From Candidatus Methanoperedens sp. (GTDB taxonomy: Archaea; Halobacteriota; Methanosarcinia; Methanosarcinales; Methanoperedenaceae), in contig JAPZAS010000015.1 in the NCBI GenBank assembly GCA_027460525.1, positions 62,001 to 126,000 on the forward strand: a DNA stretch of 64,000 bases. The letters run 5' to 3'. A program made the translations under genes and the position numbers. The notes below the pieces were generated by a model. The model was not told the origin of the DNA. It made no database searches and worked only from the letters and a program-made list of their open reading frames with translations. Below are positions 19,613-26,572 of the stretch, piece after piece (positions within the stretch are counted from its first letter, which is position 1; every line of letters starts with the position of its first letter).

Positions 19613-20359
19613 ATGGCAAAAAAAGAAGAACCAAAAGAAGTAAAAGAAACCAAGAAAGAGGCTCCCAAGAAGGAAGTACCCAAAGAAGAGCCTAAAGAAG
19701 CAAAGAAAGAGAAAAAAGAAGAAAAGAAACACGAAAGGCATGAGTGGAAAGAGGAGGGGAAAGAGCATCCCAAGAAAGAGCGAAAAGGCGCTCCAAAAGA
19801 GGCAAAAAAAGAAGCTCCCAAGCCCAAAGAGGGCGAACCTGAGATAAGGCACATCGTACGCATCGCAGGCACAGACCTTGAAGGCAAAAAAAGCGTATCC
19901 TATGCGCTCACAGCAATAAAAGGCATCAGCCGACGCATCGCAAAAATCCTTTCAGTCAATGCAGGACTTGACCCATATGCAACGCTGGGGTATCTCAAGG
20001 ATGCGGAGATAGAGAAATTACAATCATCTGTAGATAGCATAACCATGATTATTCCTTCATGGATGGCGAACAAACAAAACGATATAATGTCAGGCGAAGA
20101 CAGGCATCTCATCGGAACGGATGTATTACTGGGACTCAACGAAGACCTGAACCTGATGAAGAAGATGCGTTCATACAAAGGCATAAGGCATGAGCGCGGT
20201 CTCAGGGTGCGTGGTCAGCGCACGCGTTCGACGGGCAGGAAAGGCAGGACTGTCGGTGTTACACGGGCTCTTATTGCAGCAAAACAAAAAGAGGCTAAAA
20301 AGGAAGGGGAAAAGAAAGCAGAACCAAAAGCGGCTGAGCCGAAAGGGGTTGTTAAATAA
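19613..20359 (+). CDS. rps13: Small ribosomal subunit protein uS13 with long charged extensions
   Basis: The S13 core runs from about residue 78 ([18 protein letters not shown]) to about 223 ([17 protein letters not shown]). The first ~76 residues are almost entirely Lys, Glu, Pro and Ala, and the last ~25 are similar, so the protein is 248 residues instead of ~150. The extension is not a separate ORF: it shares the single strong ribosome site. The extension's job is unknown; similar charged tails occur on eS6 here. First gene of uS13-uS4-uS11-rpoD. Confidence 0.93.
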   Translation: MAKKEEPKEVKETKKEAPKKEVPKEEPKEAKKEKKEEKKHERHEWKEEGKEHPKKERKGAPKEAKKEAPKPKEGEPEIRHIVRIAGTDLEGKKSVSYALTAIKGISRRIAKILSVNAGLDPYATLGYLKDAEIEKLQSSVDSITMIIPSWMANKQNDIMSGEDRHLIGTDVLLGLNEDLNLMKKMRSYKGIRHERGLRVRGQRTRSTGRKGRTVGVTRALIAAKQKEAKKEGEKKAEPKAAEPKGVVK

Positions 20360-20961
20360 TGGGATATCCTGGAAAAAATAGAAAATCGTACGATACTCCA
20401 AAGCATCCCTGGCAGGCAGCCAGGATGGAACCCGAGGTCGAACTTGTAAAGAGATATGGTCTGAGGAACAAAAGGGAGGTCTGGAAAGCCCACAGCGCAC
20501 TTAAAAAATACAGGGAGCTTGCAAGAAAACTGCTTGCAGAGAGCACAAAAGGAAAGCTTTCCGGTCATGTGAAAACGGATGCCGACAATATCCTTAACAG
20601 ATTGAAACGATACGGTCTTTTGAAAACAGAAGCAGGGCTTGACGATATCCTGTCTCTGGACGTGAATAATTTCCTTGAGAGAAGGCTTCAGACCCAGGTT
20701 CACAAACAGGGGCTTGCCAACACGGTAAGACAGGCGAGGCAGTTCATTGTGCATGGGCACATCGCTGTGGCTGGTAAGAAGGTCACAATACCAGGTTATC
20801 TGGTTCCAGCAAATGAGGAATTGTCCCTGGGCTATTACGGCGGTTCCGCATTATCAAGCGAATCCCATGTCTCAAGACCAGCCCAGGTTGCCAAAGGCAT
20901 GATGGCAGGAACAGTAAAACCTATAGAAACTGAAGCAAAAAATGAACCAGTGGAGGCTTAA
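20359..20961 (+). CDS. rps4: Small ribosomal subunit protein uS4
   Basis: Archaeal uS4, an early assembly protein. The S4 RNA-binding domain [39 protein letters not shown] is intact. 200 residues; start overlaps the uS13 stop by one base. Confidence 0.96.
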   Translation: MGYPGKNRKSYDTPKHPWQAARMEPEVELVKRYGLRNKREVWKAHSALKKYRELARKLLAESTKGKLSGHVKTDADNILNRLKRYGLLKTEAGLDDILSLDVNNFLERRLQTQVHKQGLANTVRQARQFIVHGHIAVAGKKVTIPGYLVPANEELSLGYYGGSALSSESHVSRPAQVAKGMMAGTVKPIETEAKNEPVEA

Positions 20962-20963
20962 CA

Positions 20964-21344
20964 ATGGCAACTGAGAAATGGGGCGTAGCCCATATATATT
21001 CCTCGTTCAACAATACCCTGATAACCGTTACTGATTTAACAGGGGCTGAGACTATAGCGAAGATAAGCGGGGGTATGGTTACAAAAGCCGACAGGGAGGA
21101 GAGTTCCCCCTATACCGCAATGCAGATGGCTACCCAGCTTGCAGACAAGATAAGGGATAAAGGTGTGACCGGCATCCATATAAAAGTAAGGGCACCTGGA
21201 GGTAATATGCAGCGAAGCCCTGGACCAGGAGCGCAGGCGGCTATTCGTGCATTCGCCCGTGCAGGTATAAAGATAGGACGAATCGAAGACGTGACGCCAA
21301 TACCTCATGACGGCACCAAGCCCAAGAAAGGCAGGCGCGTGTAA
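20964..21344 (+). CDS. rps11: Small ribosomal subunit protein uS11
   Basis: 126 residues; [27 protein letters not shown] and the C-terminal [15 protein letters not shown] are diagnostic. Two bases separate it from uS4, and one base from rpoD. Confidence 0.97.
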   Translation: MATEKWGVAHIYSSFNNTLITVTDLTGAETIAKISGGMVTKADREESSPYTAMQMATQLADKIRDKGVTGIHIKVRAPGGNMQRSPGPGAQAAIRAFARAGIKIGRIEDVTPIPHDGTKPKKGRRV

Positions 21345-21345
21345 A

Positions 21346-22131
21346 ATGGATATAGACATAATCGAATTATCAGAGCGTAAAGCCAGATTTGTTTTATCAG
21401 GCGTTTCCGCATCATTTGCCAATGCATTAAGGAGAAGTATTCTCGCAGAGGTGCCTGTACTTGCTATTGATGATGTTAATATCTATGAAAATACCTCTGT
21501 TCTTTTTGATGAACAGCTTGCTCTGAGACTGGGAATGATTCCGCTGAAAACAGATATTAAATCGTTCAACCTTCCTCTTGAATGCACCTGCAATGGTGCG
21601 GGATGTCCTTCATGCCAGGTCTCATTGACCCTGAGCGCCGAAGGTCCGAGGGTTGTATATTCAGGTGATATGGTGCCCACGGATCCGAAAGTCGTGCCGG
21701 CAGATGCAACTGTACCCATCGTGGAACTCAAGGAGAAGCATAAGGTTGTGGTTGAGGCAATCGCCAGGCTCGGGACAGGCAGAAACCACAGCAGATGGCA
21801 GGCAGGAGTGGCAAGCGGCTACAAGAACATGCCTGTCGTGACAATCGGGAACTGCGATGAGTGCGGCAAATGCGTGGAAGTTTGCCCCAGAGAAATCCTG
21901 AAATTGAACGGGAGCAAAGTAAAGGTTAAGGACGTAATCGAATGTTCGATGTGCAGGTTATGCGAGGAAGCCTGCGAAATGGATTCTATCAAGGTGAGTT
22001 CAGACCCAGAATCCTTTGTGATGACCTTTGAAACAACAGGAGCGCTTGCGGCTTCTGAACTTGCACTTCTGGCTGCAGACAGTATCAAGAAAAGAGCAGA
22101 CAAATTAAGTGAGATAATCGGTGCGCTTTGA
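21346..22131 (+). CDS. rpoD: DNA-directed RNA polymerase subunit D with two ferredoxin-type clusters
   Basis: Archaeal counterpart of bacterial alpha, needed for polymerase assembly. SASFANALRRSILAEVP is the dimer motif. The inserted domain carries complete cysteine sets at C170, C173, C176, C180 and C200, C203, C206, C210, as expected for a subunit D with two [4Fe-4S] clusters. The ATG at 21346 directly follows rps11; the reading from 21307 overlaps it and adds non-family residues. 261 residues. Confidence 0.96.
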   Translation: MDIDIIELSERKARFVLSGVSASFANALRRSILAEVPVLAIDDVNIYENTSVLFDEQLALRLGMIPLKTDIKSFNLPLECTCNGAGCPSCQVSLTLSAEGPRVVYSGDMVPTDPKVVPADATVPIVELKEKHKVVVEAIARLGTGRNHSRWQAGVASGYKNMPVVTIGNCDECGKCVEVCPREILKLNGSKVKVKDVIECSMCRLCEEACEMDSIKVSSDPESFVMTFETTGALAASELALLAADSIKKRADKLSEIIGAL

Positions 22132-22215
22132 TAAAAGACAAACTCTTTTATCACAAAAATATATCACAGGGCTCTAATATTAAGAAGTACACATTCGAAT
22201 AACCGAATGCGTTTT

Positions 22216-22299
22216 GCGGAGGTTGCCCAGACCGGTCAAAGGCGCCAGCTTGAGGGGCTGGTTTCGTAGGAATTCGTGGGTTCAAATCCCATCCTCCGC
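22216..22299 (+). tRNA. tRNA-Leu (GAG)
   Basis: Acceptor arms GCGGAGG and CCTCCGC pair. The D stem is GCC/GGC, the anticodon stem CCAGC/GCTGG encloses TTGAGGG (anticodon GAG), a long variable arm follows, and the T arm is GTGGG-TTCAAAT-CCCAT. No intron. CCA is not encoded. Confidence 0.95.
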
Positions 22300-22308
22300 A
22301 TTACTATT

Positions 22309-22821
22309 TCAAACATTTTCTTTCTGATAAATTCCTGAATAGCCTTTCTTGACTTCTTCAGAAAGCCTGAAAAACAAGAGCTGAAGAATGCGCGCATTTT
22401 TTTGGACTTTAAAACCGTTTTCATTGTATACAACAAGAAGGCTTTCACTCCTGCCGCTGTAACCCGCATCCCATACAGCGGTTTCGATTGTCGCGCCGCA
22501 CCGCAGCAGGCTTGAGCGTGGTTTTGCTATTGCGGCAATATTCTTTGGGATGTTCACGATTTCGTTGAAAACTATTTTGTAACTGCCTTTAGGTAAGTGA
22601 ATCCATCCATCGCCGTCGAAATCCAGGTTTTTCGTTTGCGGGAGCTTTCTTTCCGAGTTATCAAAGGCTATCGAGCCTGAGCTTTCATGAATTTCGATGC
22701 GATGGAGCGTTAATTCGATACCGTTTGGCTGGACCTGTATTTTGGGGTCTATCATTTGGTCGACGAGCGGCGGTTTTTTATTGATGAGAAAAATCAATTC
22801 GTCATGGGAAAGCATGGACAT
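22309..22821 (-). CDS. dut: dUTPase of the archaeal DCD/DUT family
   Basis: Converts dUTP to dUMP and diphosphate, keeping uracil out of DNA. KPRSSLLRCGA, ETAVWDAGYSGRSE and VQKNARILQLLFF match the conserved motifs of the family. Starts at 22821 (or ATG 22815, two codons later) give about 168-170 residues; the reading to 22914 adds a hydrophobic stretch absent from the family. A TATA-like element (plus-strand CAGTATAAATC, 22843-22853) lies upstream, and the phased array at 22877-22939 lies just beyond it. Confidence 0.85.
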   Translation of the reverse strand: MSMLSHDELIFLINKKPPLVDQMIDPKIQVQPNGIELTLHRIEIHESSGSIAFDNSERKLPQTKNLDFDGDGWIHLPKGSYKIVFNEIVNIPKNIAAIAKPRSSLLRCGATIETAVWDAGYSGRSESLLVVYNENGFKVQKNARILQLLFFRLSEEVKKGYSGIYQKENV

Positions 22822-22876
22822 AGGTTCACAATTAGAAGATAACAGTATAAATCTTATCACAATTCGAATCCAGATT

Positions 22877-22939
22877 CCGTAACGTAATATAATTCCATAT
22901 ATCCCGTTACGCAATTATACGATAATAACTCCGTTACGG
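22877..22939. repeat. Phased palindrome array A (3 x CCGTWACGG, 27-bp period)
   Basis: CCGTAACG at 22877, CCGTTACG at 22904 and CCGTTACGG at 22931: spacings 27 and 27. The core CGTWACG is exact in each. The array lies between the divergent dut and small membrane protein genes. The 18-nt spacers are unrelated to each other. Confidence 0.9.
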
Positions 22940-22995
22940 AGAAGCTACATTAAAATTCATCGAATTTATTACCCTGTATTTCTAATAATTCATAC

Positions 22996-23334
22996 ATGTA
23001 CTACGATATCTTAATCAGATTTGGGATAGGCGGTGCGGTTATCGCAGGAACAACATGGATAGCAGAATTTTTCGACCCTAAACTTGGAGGAATAATTGCA
23101 ACCCTTCCTTCTGCAACCATAGTAAGTCTTCTCATTGTTGGCAATGCCGTTGGTGAGAAGGCGGCTATTGACTTTGCCAAAGGGATTGTTCTGGGAAACA
23201 TTCCATGGTTTGCCTATATTTTTGCAGTGATCCTGCTCACGCAGCGAATCGGCCTTGCAAAGAGTCTTGCAGTTGGGTTGTTAATATGGTTTTTGCTTGT
23301 GCCTGTAGCATCCAGACTTTCACATCTGATTTAA
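22996..23334 (+). CDS. Small four-helix membrane protein (DUF3147-like)
   Basis: 112 residues with about four hydrophobic segments and a GGIIATLPSATIVSLL loop resembling the small GlpM/DUF3147 membrane proteins. No catalytic residues are visible. It stands between arrays A and B. Confidence 0.6.
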   Translation: MYYDILIRFGIGGAVIAGTTWIAEFFDPKLGGIIATLPSATIVSLLIVGNAVGEKAAIDFAKGIVLGNIPWFAYIFAVILLTQRIGLAKSLAVGLLIWFLLVPVASRLSHLI

Positions 23335-23352
23335 ACTATGATGTAATGTATT

Positions 23353-23441
23353 CCGTAACGGGACTAAACATAATAAAACCCGTTACGGTATATCGTTGCA
23401 ACAATACCGTTACGCAGTTTAAGGAAATTGATTCCGTAACG
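23353..23441. repeat. Phased palindrome array B (4 x CCGTWACGG, 27-bp period)
   Basis: Units begin at 23353, 23380, 23407 and 23434, each interval exactly 27. Units 1 and 2 are full CCGTWACGG; units 3 and 4 differ only in the last base. Confidence 0.92.
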
Positions 23442-23582
23442 TAAATAGCATTTTTATTCAAACCTCTTATTTTAATTTATAGCGCATCTTCTTTACCTGT
23501 CCTTACTTCACATATCCCAGATTTCCTGAATTTTAAGTAAAAACTGGCTTTTTTCCTGGTTCATAGGTCAAAACCCACAAAA

Positions 23583-23610
23583 ACTGCGTATAAGATACAT
23601 TATACGCAGT
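23583..23610 (+). other. dif: Candidate dif site for XerA
   Basis: Two 11-bp arms, ACTGCGTATAA and TTATACGCAGT, are perfect inverted copies separated by the 6-nt centre GATACA, exactly the 11-6-11 layout of Xer recombination sites. The left inner sequence TGCGTATAA differs by one base from the XerC-side TGCGCATAA of E. coli dif. The symmetry continues to 15 bp per arm (23579-23614). It ends 37 bases before the xerA ATG. Full symmetry fits an archaeal system that uses only one recombinase. It could instead be an operator for xerA. Confidence 0.7.
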
Positions 23611-23611
23611 T

Positions 23612-23619
23612 TTTATATA
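23612..23619 (+). promoter_or_regulatory. TATA-like element for xerA, overlapping the dif-like repeat
   Basis: TTTATATA lies about 30 bases before the xerA ATG at 23648 and abuts the right arm of the inverted repeat, so protein bound at the site could block initiation. Confidence 0.5.
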
Positions 23620-23647
23620 CCCCAGGATGCAATTAAAAGATGGGATT

Positions 23648-24484
23648 ATGAAAACTGAAAATGCATCGTCTTTAAAAAAACTCGAGACAGAATTAAAACT
23701 TCGAGGTTTTTCCAGGCAAACCTCCAAAATGTACCTTTTCTATAACACCAAGTTCCTTGGATACATTAAGAAATCTCCCGAAGATGTCACAGATGATGAC
23801 ATTAAGGAGTTCCTTGCCCATAAGATGTCAGATCATGCGCTGTCAAATACATCGATAGCCCTGATAAAAGCATCACTAAAATTTTTCTACACCGACATGC
23901 TTGGAAAAAACCTGTCGCTGATAAAGACTCCGAAAGCATCAAAAAAGTTACCTGTTGTGCTCAGCCGCAAAGAGATTAAGGATATTCTGGACAATACGCA
24001 GAACTTAAAGCACAGGCTGATGGTCGAATTACTCTACTCAACGGGCTTGAGACTTTCAGAATGCATCAACCTGAAATACTCGGACATGGATCTGAACGAC
24101 GGCATCGGGTGGGTGCGCCTGGGCAAAGGCGCAAAGGACAGGATATTCATAGTTTCCGAGATGTTCAGGAAAGACCTTCTTGAATATATTGAAAAGACAG
24201 GCGCCGATGGCAAAGGGCTCATTTTTTCGGTTAACGGCAGGAAAATGTCGCCGCGCGGCATCCAGCACGCTATAAAAGTCTCAGCCGAGCGCGCCGGTAT
24301 TGAGAAGGACGTGCATGTGCACACCTTGCGGCATTCGTTCGCCACGCATCTTCTTGAGAACGGCGTGGATATCAGGAAAATCCAGAAGCTGCTGGGTCAT
24401 TCGAATTTGCAGACCACGCAGATATACACGCAGGTTTCATCTGAGGAGATTAAGAAGATTAAAAGCCCGCTGGATGCGCTGTAA
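23648..24484 (+). CDS. xerA: Tyrosine recombinase XerA
   Basis: Site-specific recombinase, presumably resolving chromosome dimers at dif. 278 residues: N-terminal SAM-like core-binding domain (~1-95), then the catalytic domain with Arg in STGLRLSE, HTLRHSFATHLL, LGHSNLQTTQIYTQV with the nucleophilic Tyr. All catalytic residues are visible, unlike the integrase remnant at 25.9 kb. The ATG at 23648 is preceded by GGGAT; the ATG at 23627 is less likely. Array C begins 3 bases after the stop. Confidence 0.92.
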   Translation: MKTENASSLKKLETELKLRGFSRQTSKMYLFYNTKFLGYIKKSPEDVTDDDIKEFLAHKMSDHALSNTSIALIKASLKFFYTDMLGKNLSLIKTPKASKKLPVVLSRKEIKDILDNTQNLKHRLMVELLYSTGLRLSECINLKYSDMDLNDGIGWVRLGKGAKDRIFIVSEMFRKDLLEYIEKTGADGKGLIFSVNGRKMSPRGIQHAIKVSAERAGIEKDVHVHTLRHSFATHLLENGVDIRKIQKLLGHSNLQTTQIYTQVSSEEIKKIKSPLDAL

Positions 24485-24487
24485 ATT

Positions 24488-24550
24488 ACGTAACGGGAAT
24501 CTCGATATATATTTCCGTAACGGGTTTTTGAATGCTGGTTACCGTAACGG
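24488..24550. repeat. Phased palindrome array C (3 x CCGTWACGG, 27-bp period)
   Basis: ACGTAACGG at 24488, CCGTAACGG at 24515 and CCGTAACGG at 24542, all 27 apart, immediately downstream of xerA. Confidence 0.92.
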
Positions 24551-24628
24551 TAAATCGCAGCGAAACTCAGCATACACGCCTCAACCTGGAACTGTTTTTG
24601 ACTATGAAAGGCGCAAGTATCATAACAC

Positions 24629-24640
24629 ATCCTTATATCT
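24629..24640 (+). promoter_or_regulatory. TATA-like element for the permuted GTPase
   Basis: TCCTTATATCTT lies 22-33 bases before the ATG at 24662. Confidence 0.4.
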
Positions 24641-24661
24641 TTATGAACCATAGCGCAGAGC

Positions 24662-25426
24662 ATGGCAAGCTACCAGATGATGGTGAAGGATGTCATAAAA
24701 AAAGCTGATATCCTTCTTGAGGTAATCGATGCACGGTTTCCGGATGAGACCCGGAACAGCGAGGTTGAGCGTGATGTGGCGCGTTCAAAGAAGCCGTTCA
24801 TAATAGTCCTTAACAAATGCGATCTTGTATCAAAGGAAATCCTTGAGAAAACCAAATCCCGCCTGTCAAAAATTGCTCCCACGGTCTTTGTTTCCAGTAA
24901 GACCAGGTTCGGGACAACGATGTTAAGACACATGATTCTTGTAACCGCAGGCATAAAAGGCCGCGATATACTGGTCGGCTCTCTTGGCTATCCCAACACA
25001 GGCAAATCGTCGGTGATCAATGGCGTGGCCGGGAGGCACAAAGCCAGCACATCATCAATATCCGGTCACACAAAAGGAGTGCAGCTTGTGAATGCGGGTT
25101 CGCGCATTTTGTTCCTGGATACACCCGGTGTAATTCCGTTTGGCGAGAACGACGAGTATATACAGGGCATTCTCTCAGTGAAGGATGCAACACACCTTAA
25201 GGACCCGGTCGGTGTTGCCATGAAGATAATAGAGAGATTTTGCGCTGAAAACAAAACTGCCCTGGAATCTTTCTATCATGTCACAATAGAGGGACAGGAT
25301 TCTTATGATGCGCTTCTACTCATAGGCAGGGAGAGCAACTGCCTGAAGAAGAAGGGTGAGGTGGATGATACGAGGGCGGCTGTCAGGATAATCAATGACT
25401 GGCAAAAAGGGCTGCTTATGATTTAG
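24662..25426 (+). CDS. Circularly permuted GTPase (YlqF/MTG1 type)
   Basis: The G4 motif NKCD (VLNKCDLVS) and SSKT precede the P-loop GYPNTGKSSVIN, and DTPGV follows: the permuted order of ribosome-assembly GTPases. 254 residues. It likely acts in large-subunit maturation, by analogy. The ATG at 24662 follows a TATA-like element at the usual distance. Confidence 0.88.
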   Translation: MASYQMMVKDVIKKADILLEVIDARFPDETRNSEVERDVARSKKPFIIVLNKCDLVSKEILEKTKSRLSKIAPTVFVSSKTRFGTTMLRHMILVTAGIKGRDILVGSLGYPNTGKSSVINGVAGRHKASTSSISGHTKGVQLVNAGSRILFLDTPGVIPFGENDEYIQGILSVKDATHLKDPVGVAMKIIERFCAENKTALESFYHVTIEGQDSYDALLLIGRESNCLKKKGEVDDTRAAVRIINDWQKGLLMI

Positions 25427-25444
25427 GTGTAAAAGTCTATGGCT

Positions 25445-25645
25445 TTATTTTGAATAAATTTCCTTAACTCTTCCAACCCTGCCATCTTCTAATTGAACCT
25501 TTATTCCATGTGGATGAAATGAAGAATTAGTTAAAATTTTCTTTACAATACCCTGGGTTATTTTCCCGCTCCTCTGATCTTGCTTTAAAACAATCCCTAC
25601 ACTTAATCCCTGTTTAATATTTTCTCTGGAAGTACCTATGTTCAT
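25445..25645 (-). CDS. ywbE: YwbE family protein (DUF2196)
   Basis: Short conserved protein whose segment VGIVLKQDQRSGKITQGIVKKILTNSSFHPHGIKVQLEDGRVGRVKEI is nearly the family consensus. Function unknown; predicted small beta-rich fold. ATG 25645 (66 residues) is preferred over 25663. Convergent with the GTPase gene. Confidence 0.85.
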   Translation of the reverse strand: MNIGTSRENIKQGLSVGIVLKQDQRSGKITQGIVKKILTNSSFHPHGIKVQLEDGRVGRVKEIYSK

Positions 25646-25874
25646 ATTAAAATGTAAATTCATATTTTATTATATAAACATATACATTCTTAAAAAATTC
25701 AAGTGCAAAAGTTAGAGTTTCAAAAGCTTATTAAAGACAATTTGGTGTTTAATTGCTTATAAACTAATATTTTGTAATAATATACGTATAAATTATTTTT
25801 ATTTTAAAAAACGACATTATGGGGATTTGTTTTAGATAATGGCTTTATTGCTTAGTAATTACATATATAGTAAT

Positions 25875-26138
25875 ATGATTAGAATAATCGATCAATTCCT
25901 TCAGGAACTCAAAATTAATGGCACGGCAGAGAAAACTATCACGGATTATAGTAAATTTTTAAAGAACATCAATAGGCTTAAGTCGCTTGAAAAGTGGGAT
26001 AAAGTCGATGTGAATAGGTACATTATGGAAAAGCATAACGAATGTTTAATCGGAACAGTTGAAATTTGCAAAGTCAAGCTAAAGCGGTTTTTTACATGGG
26101 CGGACAAATCTGAAATCGTGAGCCATCTTAATACTTAA
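25875..26138 (+). pseudogene. Truncated tyrosine recombinase (core-binding domain only)
   Basis: 87 residues (or 99 from ATG 25839) matching only the N-terminal SAM-like domain: IDQFLQELKINGTAEKTITDYSKFLKNI and LKRFFTWADKSE. No Arg/HxxR/Tyr catalytic domain follows in any frame to 26365. AT-rich surroundings suggest a relic of an integrated element near the xerA/dif-like locus. Confidence 0.6.
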
Positions 26139-26204
26139 ATAATGCTTTATAGTCAAGAACCTAATTTTCGATACAAATTCTAGAATACTTTGGTTCTTGG
26201 TGTG

Positions 26205-26254
26205 CTTTGCGGTGTTTGGTTTTATTCACCGCAGAGAGCGAAAAGGTCGCAAAG
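26205..26254. repeat. CACCGCAGAG-type inverted repeat element
   Basis: CTTTGCGGTG (26205-26214) and CACCGCAGAG (26227-26236) face each other, followed by a GCGAAAAGGTCGCAAAG tail. A related element is at 45101-45171. Elements of this look are dispersed hairpin repeats. Confidence 0.55.
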
Positions 26255-26295
26255 ATAGGTTTAAAACGTTTAATTTTTAACTATAATCGTAATTT

Positions 26296-26331
26296 GCGTA
26301 ACGGAATCCTTCTCCAGATTTTCCGTAACGG
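26296..26331. repeat. Phased palindrome array D (2 x CCGTWACGG, 27-bp period)
   Basis: GCGTAACGG at 26296 and CCGTAACGG at 26323, 27 apart. A degenerate CCTTAACG at 26347 breaks the period (24). A TATA-like CTTTATATG at 26335-26343 sits directly after unit 2 and ~25 bases before the ATG at 26366. Confidence 0.85.
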
Positions 26332-26365
26332 AATCTTTATATGTTCCCTTAACGCAATACAGCTC

Positions 26366-26566
26366 ATGACCGAAAGAAAATACACCCGCTGGAAAAAATG
26401 CCTGCTCTGCGACGATTTCGTTAAACTGATGTTCCCCGAGGATGCCAAAAACATGCTTATTGTTTACGAGCCTGTAGAAGGCATGAGCAACGAGTCCAAA
26501 AACTGGAAGAAGAAACAGCTTGGATATATTCACAGGGACTGCCTTGAAAAAGCTAAGCTAAAATAA
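26366..26566 (+). CDS. Small Cys-rich protein upstream of ubiD
   Basis: 66 residues: MTERKYTRWKKCLLCDDFV, ending GYIHRDCLEKAKLK. A CxxC pair and a late HRDC could bind one zinc. Not recognised. It ends six bases before ubiD, so the two are likely cotranscribed from the promoter next to array D. The longer reading from 26207 crosses that promoter and the array and is rejected. Confidence 0.65.
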   Translation: MTERKYTRWKKCLLCDDFVKLMFPEDAKNMLIVYEPVEGMSNESKNWKKKQLGYIHRDCLEKAKLK

Positions 26567-26572
26567 GGTTTT

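Larger units (their letters stand above)
23335..23647. other. 313-base gap upstream of xerA: array B, a dif-like site and a promoter
   Basis: No gene. Holds array B (23353-23441), a 140-base AT-rich stretch with nothing recognisable, the 15-bp inverted repeat at 23579-23614 and a TATA-like element at 23612-23619. Confidence 0.8.

Noticed and set aside
19535-19887. Phe-rich frames on the minus strand
   Set aside because: They arise from the Lys/Glu codons (AAG/GAA) of the uS13 extension.
22877-23441. CRISPR array reading of the 27-bp periodic palindromes
   Set aside because: The repeated part is only 9 bp and the spacers about 18 bp, both too short, and no cas gene is near. A phased protein-binding array fits better.
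23579-23614. Rho-independent-type terminator for the small membrane protein
   Set aside because: It lies 245 bases after that gene, and bacterial-style hairpin terminators are not expected in archaea. The 11-6-11 layout next to xerA is a better account, though not proven.
26207-26365. N-terminal extension of the 66-residue Cys protein
   Set aside because: The longer frame crosses array D and the TATA-like box before ATG 26366.
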